Shown: positions 21,710 to 35,600 of the stretch, piece after piece | How positions within the stretch are numbered: position 1 is the first letter of the stretch | Layout: each line of letters starts with the position of its first letter | Source: Anthopleura xanthogrammica | Taxonomy: Eukaryota > Cnidaria > Anthozoa > Actiniaria > Actiniidae | Assembly: GCA_964019055.1 (NCBI GenBank) | Contig: OZ025216.1 | Coordinates: 7,863,414-7,927,413, forward strand | Reading direction: 5' to 3' | Length of the DNA: 64,000 nucleotides | Translations under genes and position numbers: made by a program | Notes under the pieces: model-generated | Seen by the model: the letters and a program-made list of their open reading frames with translations, nothing else | Databases searched by the model: none | What the model was told of the DNA's origin: nothing

Positions 21710-23603
21710 TGACAAAACAATCATGAAGTTTGAAAAATCTATCTCGCTGTTTTCAAGGAAATATCAAGATAAGCGCTAAAACTACAATATTAGGCACTCA
21801 GTCAAAAACCTGTGGTTTCCTCAACGAAAATTCAAAAGGAGAAACCTTTCAAAAGTTCTAAGGCTTCAAATTATGAGTTAAAGGAACACTTTGCCGTGAA
21901 TTAGAACGCGTGGTTATTTAAAAAATAAATAAACCAAACTAAGCAGCTAATGGATACACATATATGCACGCAAAATCTCAGATTCAAAATGCTTTTATAA
22001 AAAACGGTTTACTCAAAATCGGCCAGAAAATTTTATAGTTTTTAGAGCTGGAAAAGAGTTACGTAAATCTCTTTATTTAAGTGTCTAGTCCTTCTAGCCT
22101 CTCATACATGTGAAAACACTTCTATGTTTCCACGTGAACCCGAGGTTAGTCAATCGAGAACACTAGTTATTCGAATTGGTCGCCAAACGAGCGACGCATG
22201 AATCAGTCAATCAGTTTGGTCCGGCAGTTTCGAGACACAAAAGTATATACTTTTTAACTCGTGGATACGCGAAGAGTAGAAAGGAGTTATTGTGAGGGGT
22301 AGTTTGATTTCTATTACACGAGCCGTTTACGTACTACCGTAGTTTTTCGCTTTTTATTAGCGGTATTTTGGAGCAATTGGACCCGGAAATACGTCACAAC
22401 TTAACAGCTCTATAACGTAGACTATTTGCAACTGAGCTACCACAGGCAGACCAGTAAATCTTTTTAAAGAATTAATGCACTTTGAGCGAAATATTATACC
22501 AAAAGTAAAGAAGTGTGTAAAAGACGTGACGGTATACACGTGTAATCACACGGTGAGGTTCGTCGCGTGCCACGTCGCAAAAGTAGGACTCGTGGGAATT
22601 GGTTCGTGTGTCTGCGCCTTTAACTTGGCATGAACACATTACGCAAAACCAAGTAAATCAAATATAGTTGCTTTATTGTAAGAAAGATCTACTTCCAGCA
22701 CAACATGTAATATCAAAACTGTAACTGTAAAGTCTAGTTTACACTTGTAACATGGGTATAAGCATACGTAACATATTCAGCACAGTATTGATTGGTATTA
22801 CCGGTAATCAGCTGAATAAATCTAATGAATCTTATTACCAGTCTACAAACACTGCCCTCCATTGCATAGAAAAGGAATTTGGAAATCAAAAACGACTAAG
22901 TTAGTTTCTGAAACTAAACTAAAACATTTCCGCTCATAGCGTTTAATTTATGCTTATGTACAATATTCTCTAGGTTCATATCATCACTATACTATATTAG
23001 TCTTATAATTACGCCTATGATATCATTGGTGATTACAGCTATTTCAAAAAAAGTTGGTGAAGGTTTTGTTGCTTGTTGCATACCAAGCCCAAAATGCACT
23101 ATGGGTGATGTGAATTCAATCAGCGAAAGGTCACAACAATTTGGAATTTTCCTAAACTTTGCAGGTTTTCCCAGCATATTTTCTTCTATGCTGGCATTAT
23201 TTACATATGATTATAATACATTTCAAGCTTGGTAAGAAAGATGCAGCATGCAACAAGCACAACAAGCAACAAAACCTTCTCCAACTTTTTTTGAAATAAC
23301 AGTATATCACTTGATCTACACGTGTGTTCTATTGGTATTGCTCATCTGTGTTTAGTTGTGACATCAGACGGAAATGGTATAATATGTACAACAACTAAAA
23401 AGATAGTTTCGCACTTAAACTAAACTAGAGTAATTCTGTGAAATTTCTTACGAAAGAACTACTTCTTTTAGAACTGTAGAATGACAGATGGACTAACGAT
23501 CACCTTCTAACGATCATTTCCGGCACTGTGAATCAAAATTACTGCCAAAATAAACGTTATATATTTAAATTCCAAGTCATTTGCACTAGATTTCTTAATA
23601 TAT
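21710..23603. other. Intergenic region and probable TDRD5 3' flank
   Basis: No exon is supported. It contains the repeat block 22370-22416 (shared with 13331-13377) and the foldback at 23038-23299. The 3' UTR of the minus-strand TDRD5-like gene probably extends into its right part. Confidence 0.4.
23038..23299. mobile_element. CTATTTC-ended foldback element
   Basis: CTATTTCAAAAAAAGTTGGTG and the following AAGGTTTTGTTGCTTGTTG are mirrored at 23261-23299. The interior is non-coding. Terminal bases recall the elements at 13005-13475, 44560-44820 and 44971-45232. Confidence 0.75.
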
Positions 23604-26600
23604 TTAGGTATATTGTGCATTCAGGTGGGCTTGATTGGAAGAAGCCTTTACGACGGGATGAACACCATGGGCTGTATCTGAAAAACAATTAATCAGTACA
23701 AGACTTATGTAAGGCCCTTGCTCTTACTCTCATTCATGCGATGCAGGATTAGTCTGATTCACTATATTTCACTCGCTCATTTATTCATTCATTCATTCAT
23801 TCATTAAACCAACCAACCAACCGACCGACCGACCGACAGACCGACCGACCGACCGACCGACCAACCAATCAATGCAAACACTGAAATTTCAAAAACATTT
23901 CTTTAAACACATATAACAGACTGCAAATCATCATAAATTAACTTACTTTGATCGTCTTTCTCTTTTCTCGATACTTCAAGTCGCAGATTTTCTATTTTAT
24001 TCTCAACTTCTACTAGTTCTTCTACAGTGTTCTTTGCTGAACATGAGGCAGACGGAGTCATAAGGGATTGCAGAATGCGCTTCCTAAAAATACATTCAGA
24101 ATGAACCATTGAACCATTATAATTGCCATAAATTAAGTTTTTTTAAAATTAGGCTTCACGCTAAAATCCTACTTGTTGGCGTAAAAACTGGAAACAACCT
24201 CCAATTCGCGTCCAATTCTTTTGCTTTTTTTATTTTCTTAGCAACAATAGACTTGCACTAACAGGTCAAGTGACCCTACCCCCCTTAAGACGAGCAGCTG
24301 TGTCAAAATGTACAACAGAAACAAAACCTCATGTTATATTCGGTTTTCTATTTAATGTCATTTCTCCTATAGTCAACATTATGAGCTGAAACTTCGCCCT
24401 CTTACTAATGTCAAAGTGCTCTTTTCATTTCTGTTGTTCATTCAGGAGGGTAGGGTCACGTGAGCTGTTAGTGCAAGTCGTCTATTGCAAACCAACTACA
24501 TATATCGTTATGGAGCTGACAAAAAAAAGTAGTTCGTTTTTCTCCCTGGAAAAAACACCAATCCTAAGATAAGGTTTACCTTCTGAACTGCATTGCTTGA
24601 ATCACAAGTTTGAGCTCTTCTACAGCCAGTTGTTCGGTATCCGTACTGGATCCCTCGTCTTGACTCTAGAAAACGATCAAAAGGAAAGCACATGACTTAT
24701 CGAGTTGTCTGTCAGTTGCAAAGGCAGACACTCTTGCATTTCAAGATTGTCCCAGAAAAGATTAAAAGGTTTTCCATCACGATGGTATAAATAAGCTCAT
24801 ATTAGATGCTTTTAAAAAGTGCAGTAAAGATAAAAGTCGGGGAAACTAGGACGCAGTTCTTTTGGTAACATGGGAAACTTAGTATTTTTTACAAGAGTTT
24901 CCTTATGGTCTGGGACATCTTTCTGGCAAGACCAGATCTCGTTTGACTTAGTTATACACTTCTGTATATATTATACGTTATTATACCTCAGAATCAGCAG
25001 AATCATTTTCAGTCTCCTGAAACAAAAACACACAACGAAGTTTGAGTACGGCTTTTTTGTCAAAGAATTGGTGAATGGCTCCTGATCTGCCAGTGGTCAC
25101 GGAGTGATGTGAATGTGTGTAATCCGGGACAAGGATGATGTTTGGTTACTTTAAGGCATGTCTGTCTGTCTCACGTACCGATACAAGCCAGTAGTCATCG
25201 CCTTCGTTCTCAAACTGTCTGATCTCAAGATCAACTCGTGAAACAAGTTCCTCTAATGGGTGATTAAACGTGCAGAGGATTTCTGGTAAGCTGAAAGGAA
25301 TGAAGTTATACAAGATACACTAAAGAGAATGTTGTACTGAATCTTACAATCTGTCAAACGTCCAATGCTTAGGGACTGGTCAAAAATTAGCAGGGGGAGG
25401 GGGGTGGAGATTTGAAATTGAGCACCGAAAATAAAGTGACCCTCCCTAGCAATGGGAATGAAATTATGTGACCCTCCCTTTTTTCACTGCCTATTTTTTC
25501 ATGACCCTCCCTTTTCAGGGGCTCAAAAAGTTATAACCCTCCCCCTTTTTCCACCCCCTCCCCCTGCTAATTTCTGACCAGTCCCTAAGTACCCATTTTC
25601 ATTAGGAAAAAACAGTTACTACTAGTAAAATTAAATCAACTTATTTCTGGAAAAAACATCTGGGACATTACATCATGATAAGATTATAACTACGTTGGTC
25701 TTTTCGAAAGTCCATTTCCTGTAGGTAAGACAATGTACATGGAGGCAAAGGATGGAATAAGATGCATGTAAACTAAAGAGAAAGGTGATAGGTACACTAC
25801 TGGACCCGGTTGTACAAAGGGTGGATAGCGCTATCCGATGAATAAATCCTTATCCAGTGGATAAGTCGATGCTGTTATCCAATAAATTTATCCTCTGGAT
25901 AAGAGTTATCCGTCGGATAGCGCTATCCACCCTTCGTACAACCGGGCCCTGACTGATATTTACCTGTTCAGTGGGTATAACGTTACAAAACTTCGAAGAC
26001 AATCGTCATCAACCGTGCCTCTCACCCCATATCTATTGGAATAAATAGAATAAGCATTATGCCACCAAATAATAGAATTATACTGGATTGAAAATTCGTT
26101 GTGGTCCCACATTGAGACCATCGAACTCTCTACCCTGTCCTTAAACGCAAATGAACCTCAGAGAGACTAATAGGAAAATATGTCAGCGATTTATTTAACG
26201 TCGAGGTTATGATGAATATTTTATCCAACAATCAGGATGCGAAAATGTTTTCAATTTGGAAAGTTCTGGAAGAATATTGCCCGAAACCCCGATGATAACT
26301 CTTCAAAGTAACGGAGGAAGAAGGGGGAGGGGGAGAATAGAGCAGGAAACAATGTTTGACTGAAGAAACATGAGTTGAGCAGTCTCACCCTCAACAAACC
26401 TCCAATCTACTCCACATGTACTGTACTTAATATATTGATTGTTTTTTCTCTCGTTACATCAATATCCTTTTCACTTACAATGCGCAAGATATTGTATTCA
26501 CTATGGGTGGTGGGTGTGATGCATATTTGCTCACTCGGGGGCGGGTGTAGTGTTCAACACATTTGCGCCGTGTCCGCTACCCCTCGTGGATCCGGTATTT

Positions 26601-29600
26601 CGAGCAGTGTAAAACACATTATTGTTATTATTCATTAGTAATATTCATATTGCATAGATTTTATAAGGGCAAGATGGCAAGAAGAAAGACGAAAAAAAGA
26701 TGTATTATTATATATTATTACAAAATCAAAGCCTGATGTAATTCTTTTTTGACTTTGATTCACTTACTTGACTAACTCTTCCATCAGCTCATGATCTTCA
26801 TCATCAGACAAAACAACTGTGGGGATGGCTAGTTTCTTTTGGCGAAGCTAACAAGAGTAAAACAAAAAATCAATAGACCGTTAAAAAAGACGAAACAAAA
26901 CGGGCTAGAACAAATATTCTCTTTATTCTATGAGACAAGTATCCTTATTATCCCAGCTACACAATAGACCCCTTGCAGCACGTAGGAATGCAGTTCAATT
27001 TGGAAGGCAAAACAATAGGTTCCAATTCTCAGGAGATTGAAATTCTTTTGTTTTGCCCTCTAAATTGAGCTGCATTCCTACGTGCTGCAAGGGGCCAATT
27101 ATCGCGGAAAACTAAAGTTAACATACCATTGAGCGAAGAACATCACTGTCCCAGAAGAGAGCTGATATATCTGCACTTGTTAAATAAGGCTTCTTGTGGT
27201 AGTTGATAACATGAATGGTACACATGTCCATCAGGTTTATTCTGTTTGATAACATTGTTTACAGTGAGCAAAATGTTTGCTGAAGTACAATGACTTATGT
27301 AGATGAATAGTATTTACAACAAAATCATGAGCTACCTTTTCAAATAGTACTCTTCCCGAATATCATCGCCAAGCTCGTCACAGACTTCTTTGATGAATGC
27401 CAAATCATCACTAGCCGCTGCATCAACTGATAAAATTAATAAACATCACTATCAAAAGGGGAAATACAGATCTTTGGGAGATTTCATCCATCATACTGGC
27501 GGCTCCAAGAGACTAAAGGACACAAGGATGTATCAAGGTGGGGGTCCAAGGGTGCCCGTGACCCCCTCTTTGTAGAAAAGGAGGGACAAATACTAAAACA
27601 ATCTGGCTGTAGCGATAAAAAAAAGGGATTTCATATTAAAATGTCCTGAAGCGCCTCCTGAACTGTCTAACTAGCAATAACGAGCTGGGTGCCCATGAAA
27701 AATTCGTTTTTTTGTTTTGTTCAGCATTTGGAAGGGGACAAACAAAATGGCGGTTTTTAGGAATTGTGCATCCCCTTTGGAAAATCCTGGGGCATCATGT
27801 TACATTGATAGCCAGCATACCTTTCTGTTGATCTTCTCGTAACATATCTTCTTGTACATCTTGTAGTTGATTGTCACTACTGACAAACCTGTCATTTAAA
27901 CATGACCAATAAGTCAAGGTAAGATTGTAAGAAATCTCCAATCAATGTATGACTGTCCATTCAAAGTCTATTGCAACATTAGATTAGGCACAGCAATAGT
28001 TAGTTACTGTATCATTTACCTGTTGATGAAAGATCCAGTGTTGTAATCCATATTCAACTGCAGTGGAAATTCTGCAAAGAAAATAACACATATGAGCTAC
28101 TGAGTTTAGTGAATAATGCATTTTATCCCACACCATAGAAAATACAGCCAGTCAAAATGCAGGGAATCCAATGTTTGTCCGTTCATGAGTAAACTAAAGC
28201 GTCAGAGTTGATAGGCACTTTAAAGACAAACAAGTAACAAACCTGGTATGGTTGTAGTACAGCTGGACATTGCAGATGCAATGTGTTGATTAAAGAATTG
28301 TTGTCCCTGTCTTGCCGGGGGTAGTCCTGGGGGGTGACGAATAGATGTGTTTTCTGTTTTCTGACACTGAAAATGAAGAAATCAATCCTAATATCAAGTC
28401 TGCTAATCACAATCCCTAAGTTATCTAAGAAGTAAGACAGTGCTTTACTATCTATTAAATTATTTAAATAAATGAAATTGCAATATTATATTTGGGGGCT
28501 TTCATTTAATAGGGTATGGGAGGGGGGGGAGTCCACAAAATTGGGGGGTCATGTTATTTTCGGAAGCTATATAGGGAAAATTGTTACTAATTGTATGCGG
28601 CTTTATAGGGCATTAGTAATAAACTGGACGAAATGTAGGGGGTTATTATATCATAGTATTTGAAAAAGACAAAAAGTGATTTTGATAAATTATTATACAC
28701 TTTATTTATTGTACATTTAGCTTAGTCTCCTGGTAGGGTCACTCAAGCCAGACAGGTCAAAGGGTATAGGCCAGACGAAGCGCGGCCCACCAGTCCTCAA
28801 GGTTAGGGGGTTGGGCCCAGGGCTAACAACTCCTTCTCGTAAAAACATTCATGTTATGGAAACAGCAACAATTATAAATGAAAGCCCCCTTAGTGACATT
28901 TTCCTGAACTAAAAAACATGATCATTATGATCAGTAGGAACACCAGTGGGTTTGAGAGAAGCATTCGCTATTTCTATTAAATATTACCTTTTCACTTGCA
29001 TGTGAAGGTTGTTGGGGAAAGGATTTGACAGGAGAAACAGGGCTGGCCGGTGAATCAGGACAGAACACGGCATAACCTTCATCCACTAGTAAATCATTAA
29101 TATGAACATCATCTTCTGATGAAGTATCACTAAGACAAAGACAGAGTTTCCCATCCTAAACAATGCAATTCAAGAGTTAACAAGATAATAACCAATTGAA
29201 AAATGTACCATAAAAATTTCTACATGTACATTGCTTTTCATCAATATCTTAACACTGCACGACATACTTAGAAAAAAAAAGAAAATTTACACTAAATGTA
29301 CAATTTCCTGTGCCATCTTGAAAGGCAGCCGTGCCTATGCATCCAAGTTAGACAAATGCTGAGCTTGCAATGATAGAGATGTGAATAATTGTTCAAGGTT
29401 TTAACCATTCGTCTGGCTTTGATGCAAAAGCTTGGCTTCCTTTCAAGATTAAAATGGCACAGGGAGCTGCGGAAGGAACTATTTGCCTGAATACATGTAC
29501 ACTGTAATGAAAAAATGAAAAAAAAAAAGAAAAAAAAAAGAAAAGAAAAATTCCATGGAGTCTTTGCTGTCCACAATATCTTACCTTAGATCCACAAAGA

Positions 29601-32600
29601 AGACCAAATAAAGCTTTATAATTCTTGGTGAGGTGATAAAAACGATGACAGCTACCAGGAGACCATTCATTCTAAACAATTGGGACAAAAATAATTAATC
29701 TAAATATTAAAGACAAGTGAATAAACCATGAATAAAAAGATTATTCTTATGAGTACCTTACCCCTGTAAGTGGTTTAATGTAGGCCAGTTGTGAATAAAC
29801 ACATTGTCCAGGTAATTTCAAAAATGCTGATCTAAGACAAAAAAAAAAAAACATTAAAGGATACATAAGGCACCGATATTTGTGACCTTCCTCTTGTCCT
29901 GATACATGAATAAAACTTTACAAAATGTATGATTATGTTACCAAATAAAAAACTAAGACTTAATACCTACATTACACGGAGTTTTGGACCAGACGATGCA
30001 CCTTCCCTCCCAAGACTAGCCTGAGTAGCGCTGCTTTGGGGGAGGAGGGGGGAGGGGAAGAGGAAGGGGACTGGGGTGGAAAAGGAACTTTGTTTTCCTC
30101 CCTCCTCCCCAGTCTCCTGGACCCTTCCTTCTCCCAACCCCACCCCCTCCCCCAAAGCGTTGCTATGCAGGCTATCCCAAGACCAAATAATATTTCTATA
30201 TAACCATATAGTTTCATACCTTAGAATTCTTAGCTCCGACAATGTCACTCTACTGGTATTCCCATAATCAACATAAAAAACCTACAATGAATGAAAAAGT
30301 ACCATCAGTGAACATTCAAATTCCTTGAGAACCGACAACACAGGAAACCCAATTCCCTTAGGAAGCTATTTCCCCCTCCATCCCCTTCCCCTCCCACATG
30401 CAGTAGTGACCTTAAGATTTGCAAAATCTATGACAGCAACATCAACCAGAAGTGTAAATAATTTAAGGTATTGTAAATAATTTTTGGTAATAAATTTTGG
30501 GAATAAATTTTAGATACAAATTTTCCAAATATTTCCATGAAATTAGAAATTATTATTTTATTCCTCAAGTGTGGTTTTCTAGGGTTTTTACAAACAAATA
30601 TTTTGAGGTCTCCCTACAGGCCTCTCACACACATTAATTATTATCATTTTGTGCACATCTGTACCTCAATATTCTGCATGGAGCTAACACCAGTAATAAC
30701 AGCCCTAAACCAGTCTTCAAAGTCTGCACTCCAAGCACAACAGACCTAAAATAAACATTGCAGAGAATTACATACAGTGAAGATCAAATGTGTGACCAAT
30801 AGACCTTTTTCAAATTCATAAAATACTGTTGTGTTTCTTGATTGCAGATTCACTTTAGGGATTAGCCTCATTTCAATGTCAAAGCATTCACAAAATACCA
30901 ATGAATGGTAAAGTGAAGAATGCAACACTTTAACAATACAAACACTTTGAGATTCCACAGACCTTCACTGGAACACATTAATATTCTACACAAAATCAAG
31001 GCTAACCCTGCGTAAGTAAATCTGTAGTCATGGAATACAGCGGTATTTTATAAATTTGAAAAAGGTCTAATTCACAGACTTTAATTGTACAGTCACAGGG
31101 ATTTCATTAGAAGCTGGCAACTGGCAAATTGACCAGCATCTACTTTCCATATCTGAGCTGCCGAGAGCTGCTTTCCTGTACTTTTGCCATCCTACTTTAT
31201 GTCCCAGTTGTACAACCCCTTTATTGATACAGCCACCTAAACTAAGTAAACTATTTGCTTACTTGAAATTGTAATGAAACTCAGCAGTCAGTTCTCTACC
31301 TCAACTTTTTTCATCACTAGCCCTTGAGTTAGTATAGCCAAGACATTACTGGCCAAGAGATGGCCCATTGGCTAGTGGTTCTCAAGTTTTACAAGCCCAG
31401 AGGCAATTTTTACTAGTGATGGACTGGTGAACTACAGTACACTAAGGTTGACATCTGTCATTTAAAACATGGTATAGGCAAGCCACACGTCTAAGCAGAA
31501 AATTACATGTATGCAAAACCTGACTGAGATACCATAAGGATCATAAAAAAAACATGTATCTGAACTTTGATGGGCTGTAATACTAAGATAAGGACTACCA
31601 GGTGATTTGGAATCTAGGCGCGCAATGCATTGTTTGTCATAGCGAAAATTTCCAAGTGTTTTGTTTTATCTCTTGTCAAAATGAAATATTTTCCACCAAC
31701 GACGACGAAATATGCTTTTTCTAAAAGGTATTTGGCAAATCTTTGCACGGATGAGTTTTATTTTCTTTATTTTTGAGTAAAAGCAGTTGTAAATCGAGCC
31801 GAAAACCTTGAACTAGGAAACATTGAGCTATGAACAAAATGTCCGCTGATTGGCTAATTCCTTCAGCCTGAGAGAAGCGAGATCACCTGGTATTAACGAG
31901 GAGCTAAATAATAAGATAAAAAAAATATTGATGGACAAAGTTAATTTCATAGCAACATCTGTTTCAGTTGATTGACTTACTACCCATAGTGAACACATTA
32001 TTTGTATACAATAGTAGGTGTAGTGTTCAGACCATTTGACAGTCCTTAAAAATATAACCTTAACAGTAAATAGCCATAATATCATACACCCTTAGTGATA
32101 ACCTACTGTAACTGCACCATAAAAGGCAACACCTACTGTATCAACTATGACAAAACTACCTACAGCTGTAGAGTTGATTGAAGGTAATATTCTCACCTGT
32201 CCTACAGAGACGAGCCTCTCAGGCATGTTATACTTGTCACCTTCCGAACCATTATAAAATGTGCTGAGAAGTATGAATCACATTTTAACGTAATCAGTAA
32301 TGTGATCTACATGTAACTATATTCAGTATATTTGCATTTCACTGTATTTTCAACTCCATAAACTTTGAATCACTCTGCATTAATTATAGGCATGTGTACC
32401 TGAAATTGCTGGAGTATAAACTAAAATAGAAGACTAGTGCAATTTGTTAGCAGGATTGTCAGAATTTTATGGAATATATAGAAACTAATTTTTACATGTA
32501 ATAAATGAATACCTTAGATCTTTACCAAGTGCTTCCAGTTTCAGCCATTCATCCGTAAAAATCACCCAGAAATGATTAGGATCAATACAGTGTGAAACAT

Positions 32601-35600
32601 AAACACTGAAGGAACCTGAATCAGGAACTGTAAGCTTCTTGAAGTAGGTGCCTTCCCCTACACCATCTTCTACAGTACATCTGTGTGGTTGTCGACTGCA
32701 TAAATTATTTTGTTCTTCCTGCTTTTTTGTAGCTTGCATTGTATTTGATACCACTGGGTTGAGTTCTGTAAAGTCTGACAAACAAAACAGATACATGTAC
32801 AGTAGGTATAGTACAAGTCATGTAGGCAAAGAAAAAGAACAAAATTTTTAATGCCAGACCATAGGAGCAGGCGTAGCTCAGTTGGTTAGTGCGCAGCCTT
32901 TGGAGCTAGAGCCGGGGGGGGGGGGGGGGGGGGGGAGGACTCCCTTATATCGTAGGGCGGGGGTGCTCGTCGTATATTTTAGGGGTTAAAATCAGGGGTT
33001 TGGTATCGTTTAGGGTGTCTAAAAGCTTTTCAGGCCACCGAAGTCAAAGCTGGTATCTTTTAGGGTATTTTTAAAGATAATAAGATATTAGATAAGAATA
33101 ATAGCAGCAAAGACAATTTTAATTGACTTAATCGTATAATTATGTCCAATTATAAACGTGTAACTCACTCATCGAATACATTGAAATTCCATCAGTTTAT
33201 GTCTTTGGGACTATTAAAAATACAAAATAACTATAAATTTGTCCAATTTTAGCTGGTATCTCTTAGGGGTAAAAATATCTTGTTGCCACGCCCACCTTTG
33301 TAGGACTCGGGTATCTTTTAGGGGTCATTTTTTAAATTTCCGACAAGCACCCCTGCCCTTTTCCGGCCGGAGTCCACTGCCCAGGAGCTAGAGGTCCACG
33401 GTTCGATCCTCAGGATCTCCATGTCTGTTTTGACTTCTCTCTGTTCTGTGTAGCTTTAGCTTTAAATACCCGTAATAAGGAGCACTGATAGCTTGAGGGG
33501 TTAAAGGGCGCACCTTCGAATGCTTTAAACATGAGCCCCTGGTTCGGGAGAATTGGGCAACCACTCCCTGCGTTTCTAAGTAAAATATTGGCTTTACCTT
33601 TTTTTACCTTTTTATGTCTTTTCTGTCAAAAATTATACACCTTTTACACATGCATAAAATACTGCTGTGTTCATTGACTACAGTTTCAATTACTCAGGGT
33701 TAGCCTTGTTTCGATGTCAAAACATTCACAAATACCAATGGTAAAGAAAAGAATGAGCCACTTCAATGATACAATTATACACTTTGAAATTCCACGGGCC
33801 ATCACTGGAAAACAAGAATACTCTACATAAAATCAAGCCTAACCCTGCATAAATGAATCTGTAGTCAAGGAACACAATGCTATCTTATGAAGTCCAAAAA
33901 GGTCTATTTGATAAACATGATGCATTGTGGTCTAGCTTGGGTACAAACAACACCATGCAGACCAGGTAGACCACAATGCACCATGCTCCCTATCTCAGAA
34001 AAGGACTACAAACCTGAATTAGCTGCAAATGAAGAAAATAATACAATAAAAAGGTACCTTCATAAGACGAGTCTTCGGTGGTGTGTAACAGCCAATCACC
34101 AGTCTTTGTTGGTCTTTCTATTCTTACTGTATCTGGCATTGCATCAGCCAACTCAACTACATTTGCAAACCCATAGTCACGTACCCTCAATTCTTTACCA
34201 AAGGTTTTCTGCATGAAATATGTTGAAATCATATTCATTTGTTAAATTAGTTCTAAAATGATTAAAATGGTTATAACATATATATATATATATAGCAGTT
34301 AAAAATATGGAGAGATCAAAACCTTATGTTAGTAGTGGTAGTGCACTTGCCTCTCACCTCTGAGGTCTTGGGTTCAACTCCCAGACTCAGCATTCCAACT
34401 GTGAGCAGAGTTTGTAAGGTCTCTGCCTTGATTGGAGGGTTTTTCTCCAGGTTCTCTGGGTTTCCTCCCTCCAAAAAAACCTAACACACTAAATTCCAAT
34501 ATAATCTTTGCGTTACGATGCCCTGACTATAATCAGCCCAGAGGCTGTTTCAGGATAGTTTGATTTTTTTATTTGAAGGTGTTTCACTGGAGGGATATAT
34601 GCGATACCAAATACATGTAGTAAGGTATTATTAGAATCATTAGTCAGGGGTTTCAATAATATTTGTAGTAGACGGATGGGATTCAAATGTAGGCGTCTGT
34701 TCCCACTAATTTTACTTCTTATTTATTGAGACTGATTCGTAAAATAGCCGGCGGTATAAAGGTAAGTACCCAGCGATTGACCGCCGGTAACCGCCTTCTA
34801 TTGAAACCCCTGTTAGTAATGGAAAAATAATGAGTTTGAGAATAAAATGTGAAGTCTGAGCAGTTACCTTGTATTCAACAGGAAGACGCGCTGCCCAAAC
34901 ACCATTGGGTCTATTACACAAGATCTACGACAAACATGAGGGGAAAATGTAAAATGAGATTACAATATTATCAAGGAAAAAAAAGATGGTAATCTATAAT
35001 GTATAACAGTTGTAAGAAATTAAACCCAAAATATCTAAAATATCATAATTATAATAATAATTATAATTTGATTAATAATTATTAATAATTTATTAATCAA
35101 AATTACAATTATTATTATAATTTATTCACTTCAGTAATTTGAAATTTTATTTTATTTCCAATTTGCAGTGCTTTTCATGATTCTGCAGCCTAACCAACTG
35201 CAGGCGTTTTGCATTTTTGCTTCCATCAATCAAACTAGGATGGGCCGAGTTCATAATTTCTGATTGTGAGCGGTAAAGAAATTTAAATGCAAAAATGGCT
35301 GATGAGAAATTCCTGCGACTCAACAGCCATTTTTACATGGGGATTTCTTTATCGCTCATTATCGAAATGAACTCATCCCGTCGTACATGTAGTTTGATTG
35401 ATGGAAGCCAAAACGCCAGATGCCTGGAGTCCGGCGTCAACGTTTATCTCACTTCATGTTTATTCGCCTGTCGCGGGAATTGTCTTGTTATTTTGATGCA
35501 GGGATTTTATTCGATAAAAGATTAGGCTATTTTTTTTAATGATTCAACACTGCATTTTCATCATGCAAGATTCAGATTTAGGTTCTGATGTAAATCAAAC

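Noticed and set aside
32876..33410. A functional tRNA gene
   Set aside because: The A and B boxes are separated by a 472-bp insertion, and the remainder fits a SINE head.
35295..35525. 76-residue plus-strand frame beginning MADEKFLRLN
   Set aside because: It covers the right arm of a foldback element in a TDRD5 intron and has no domain.
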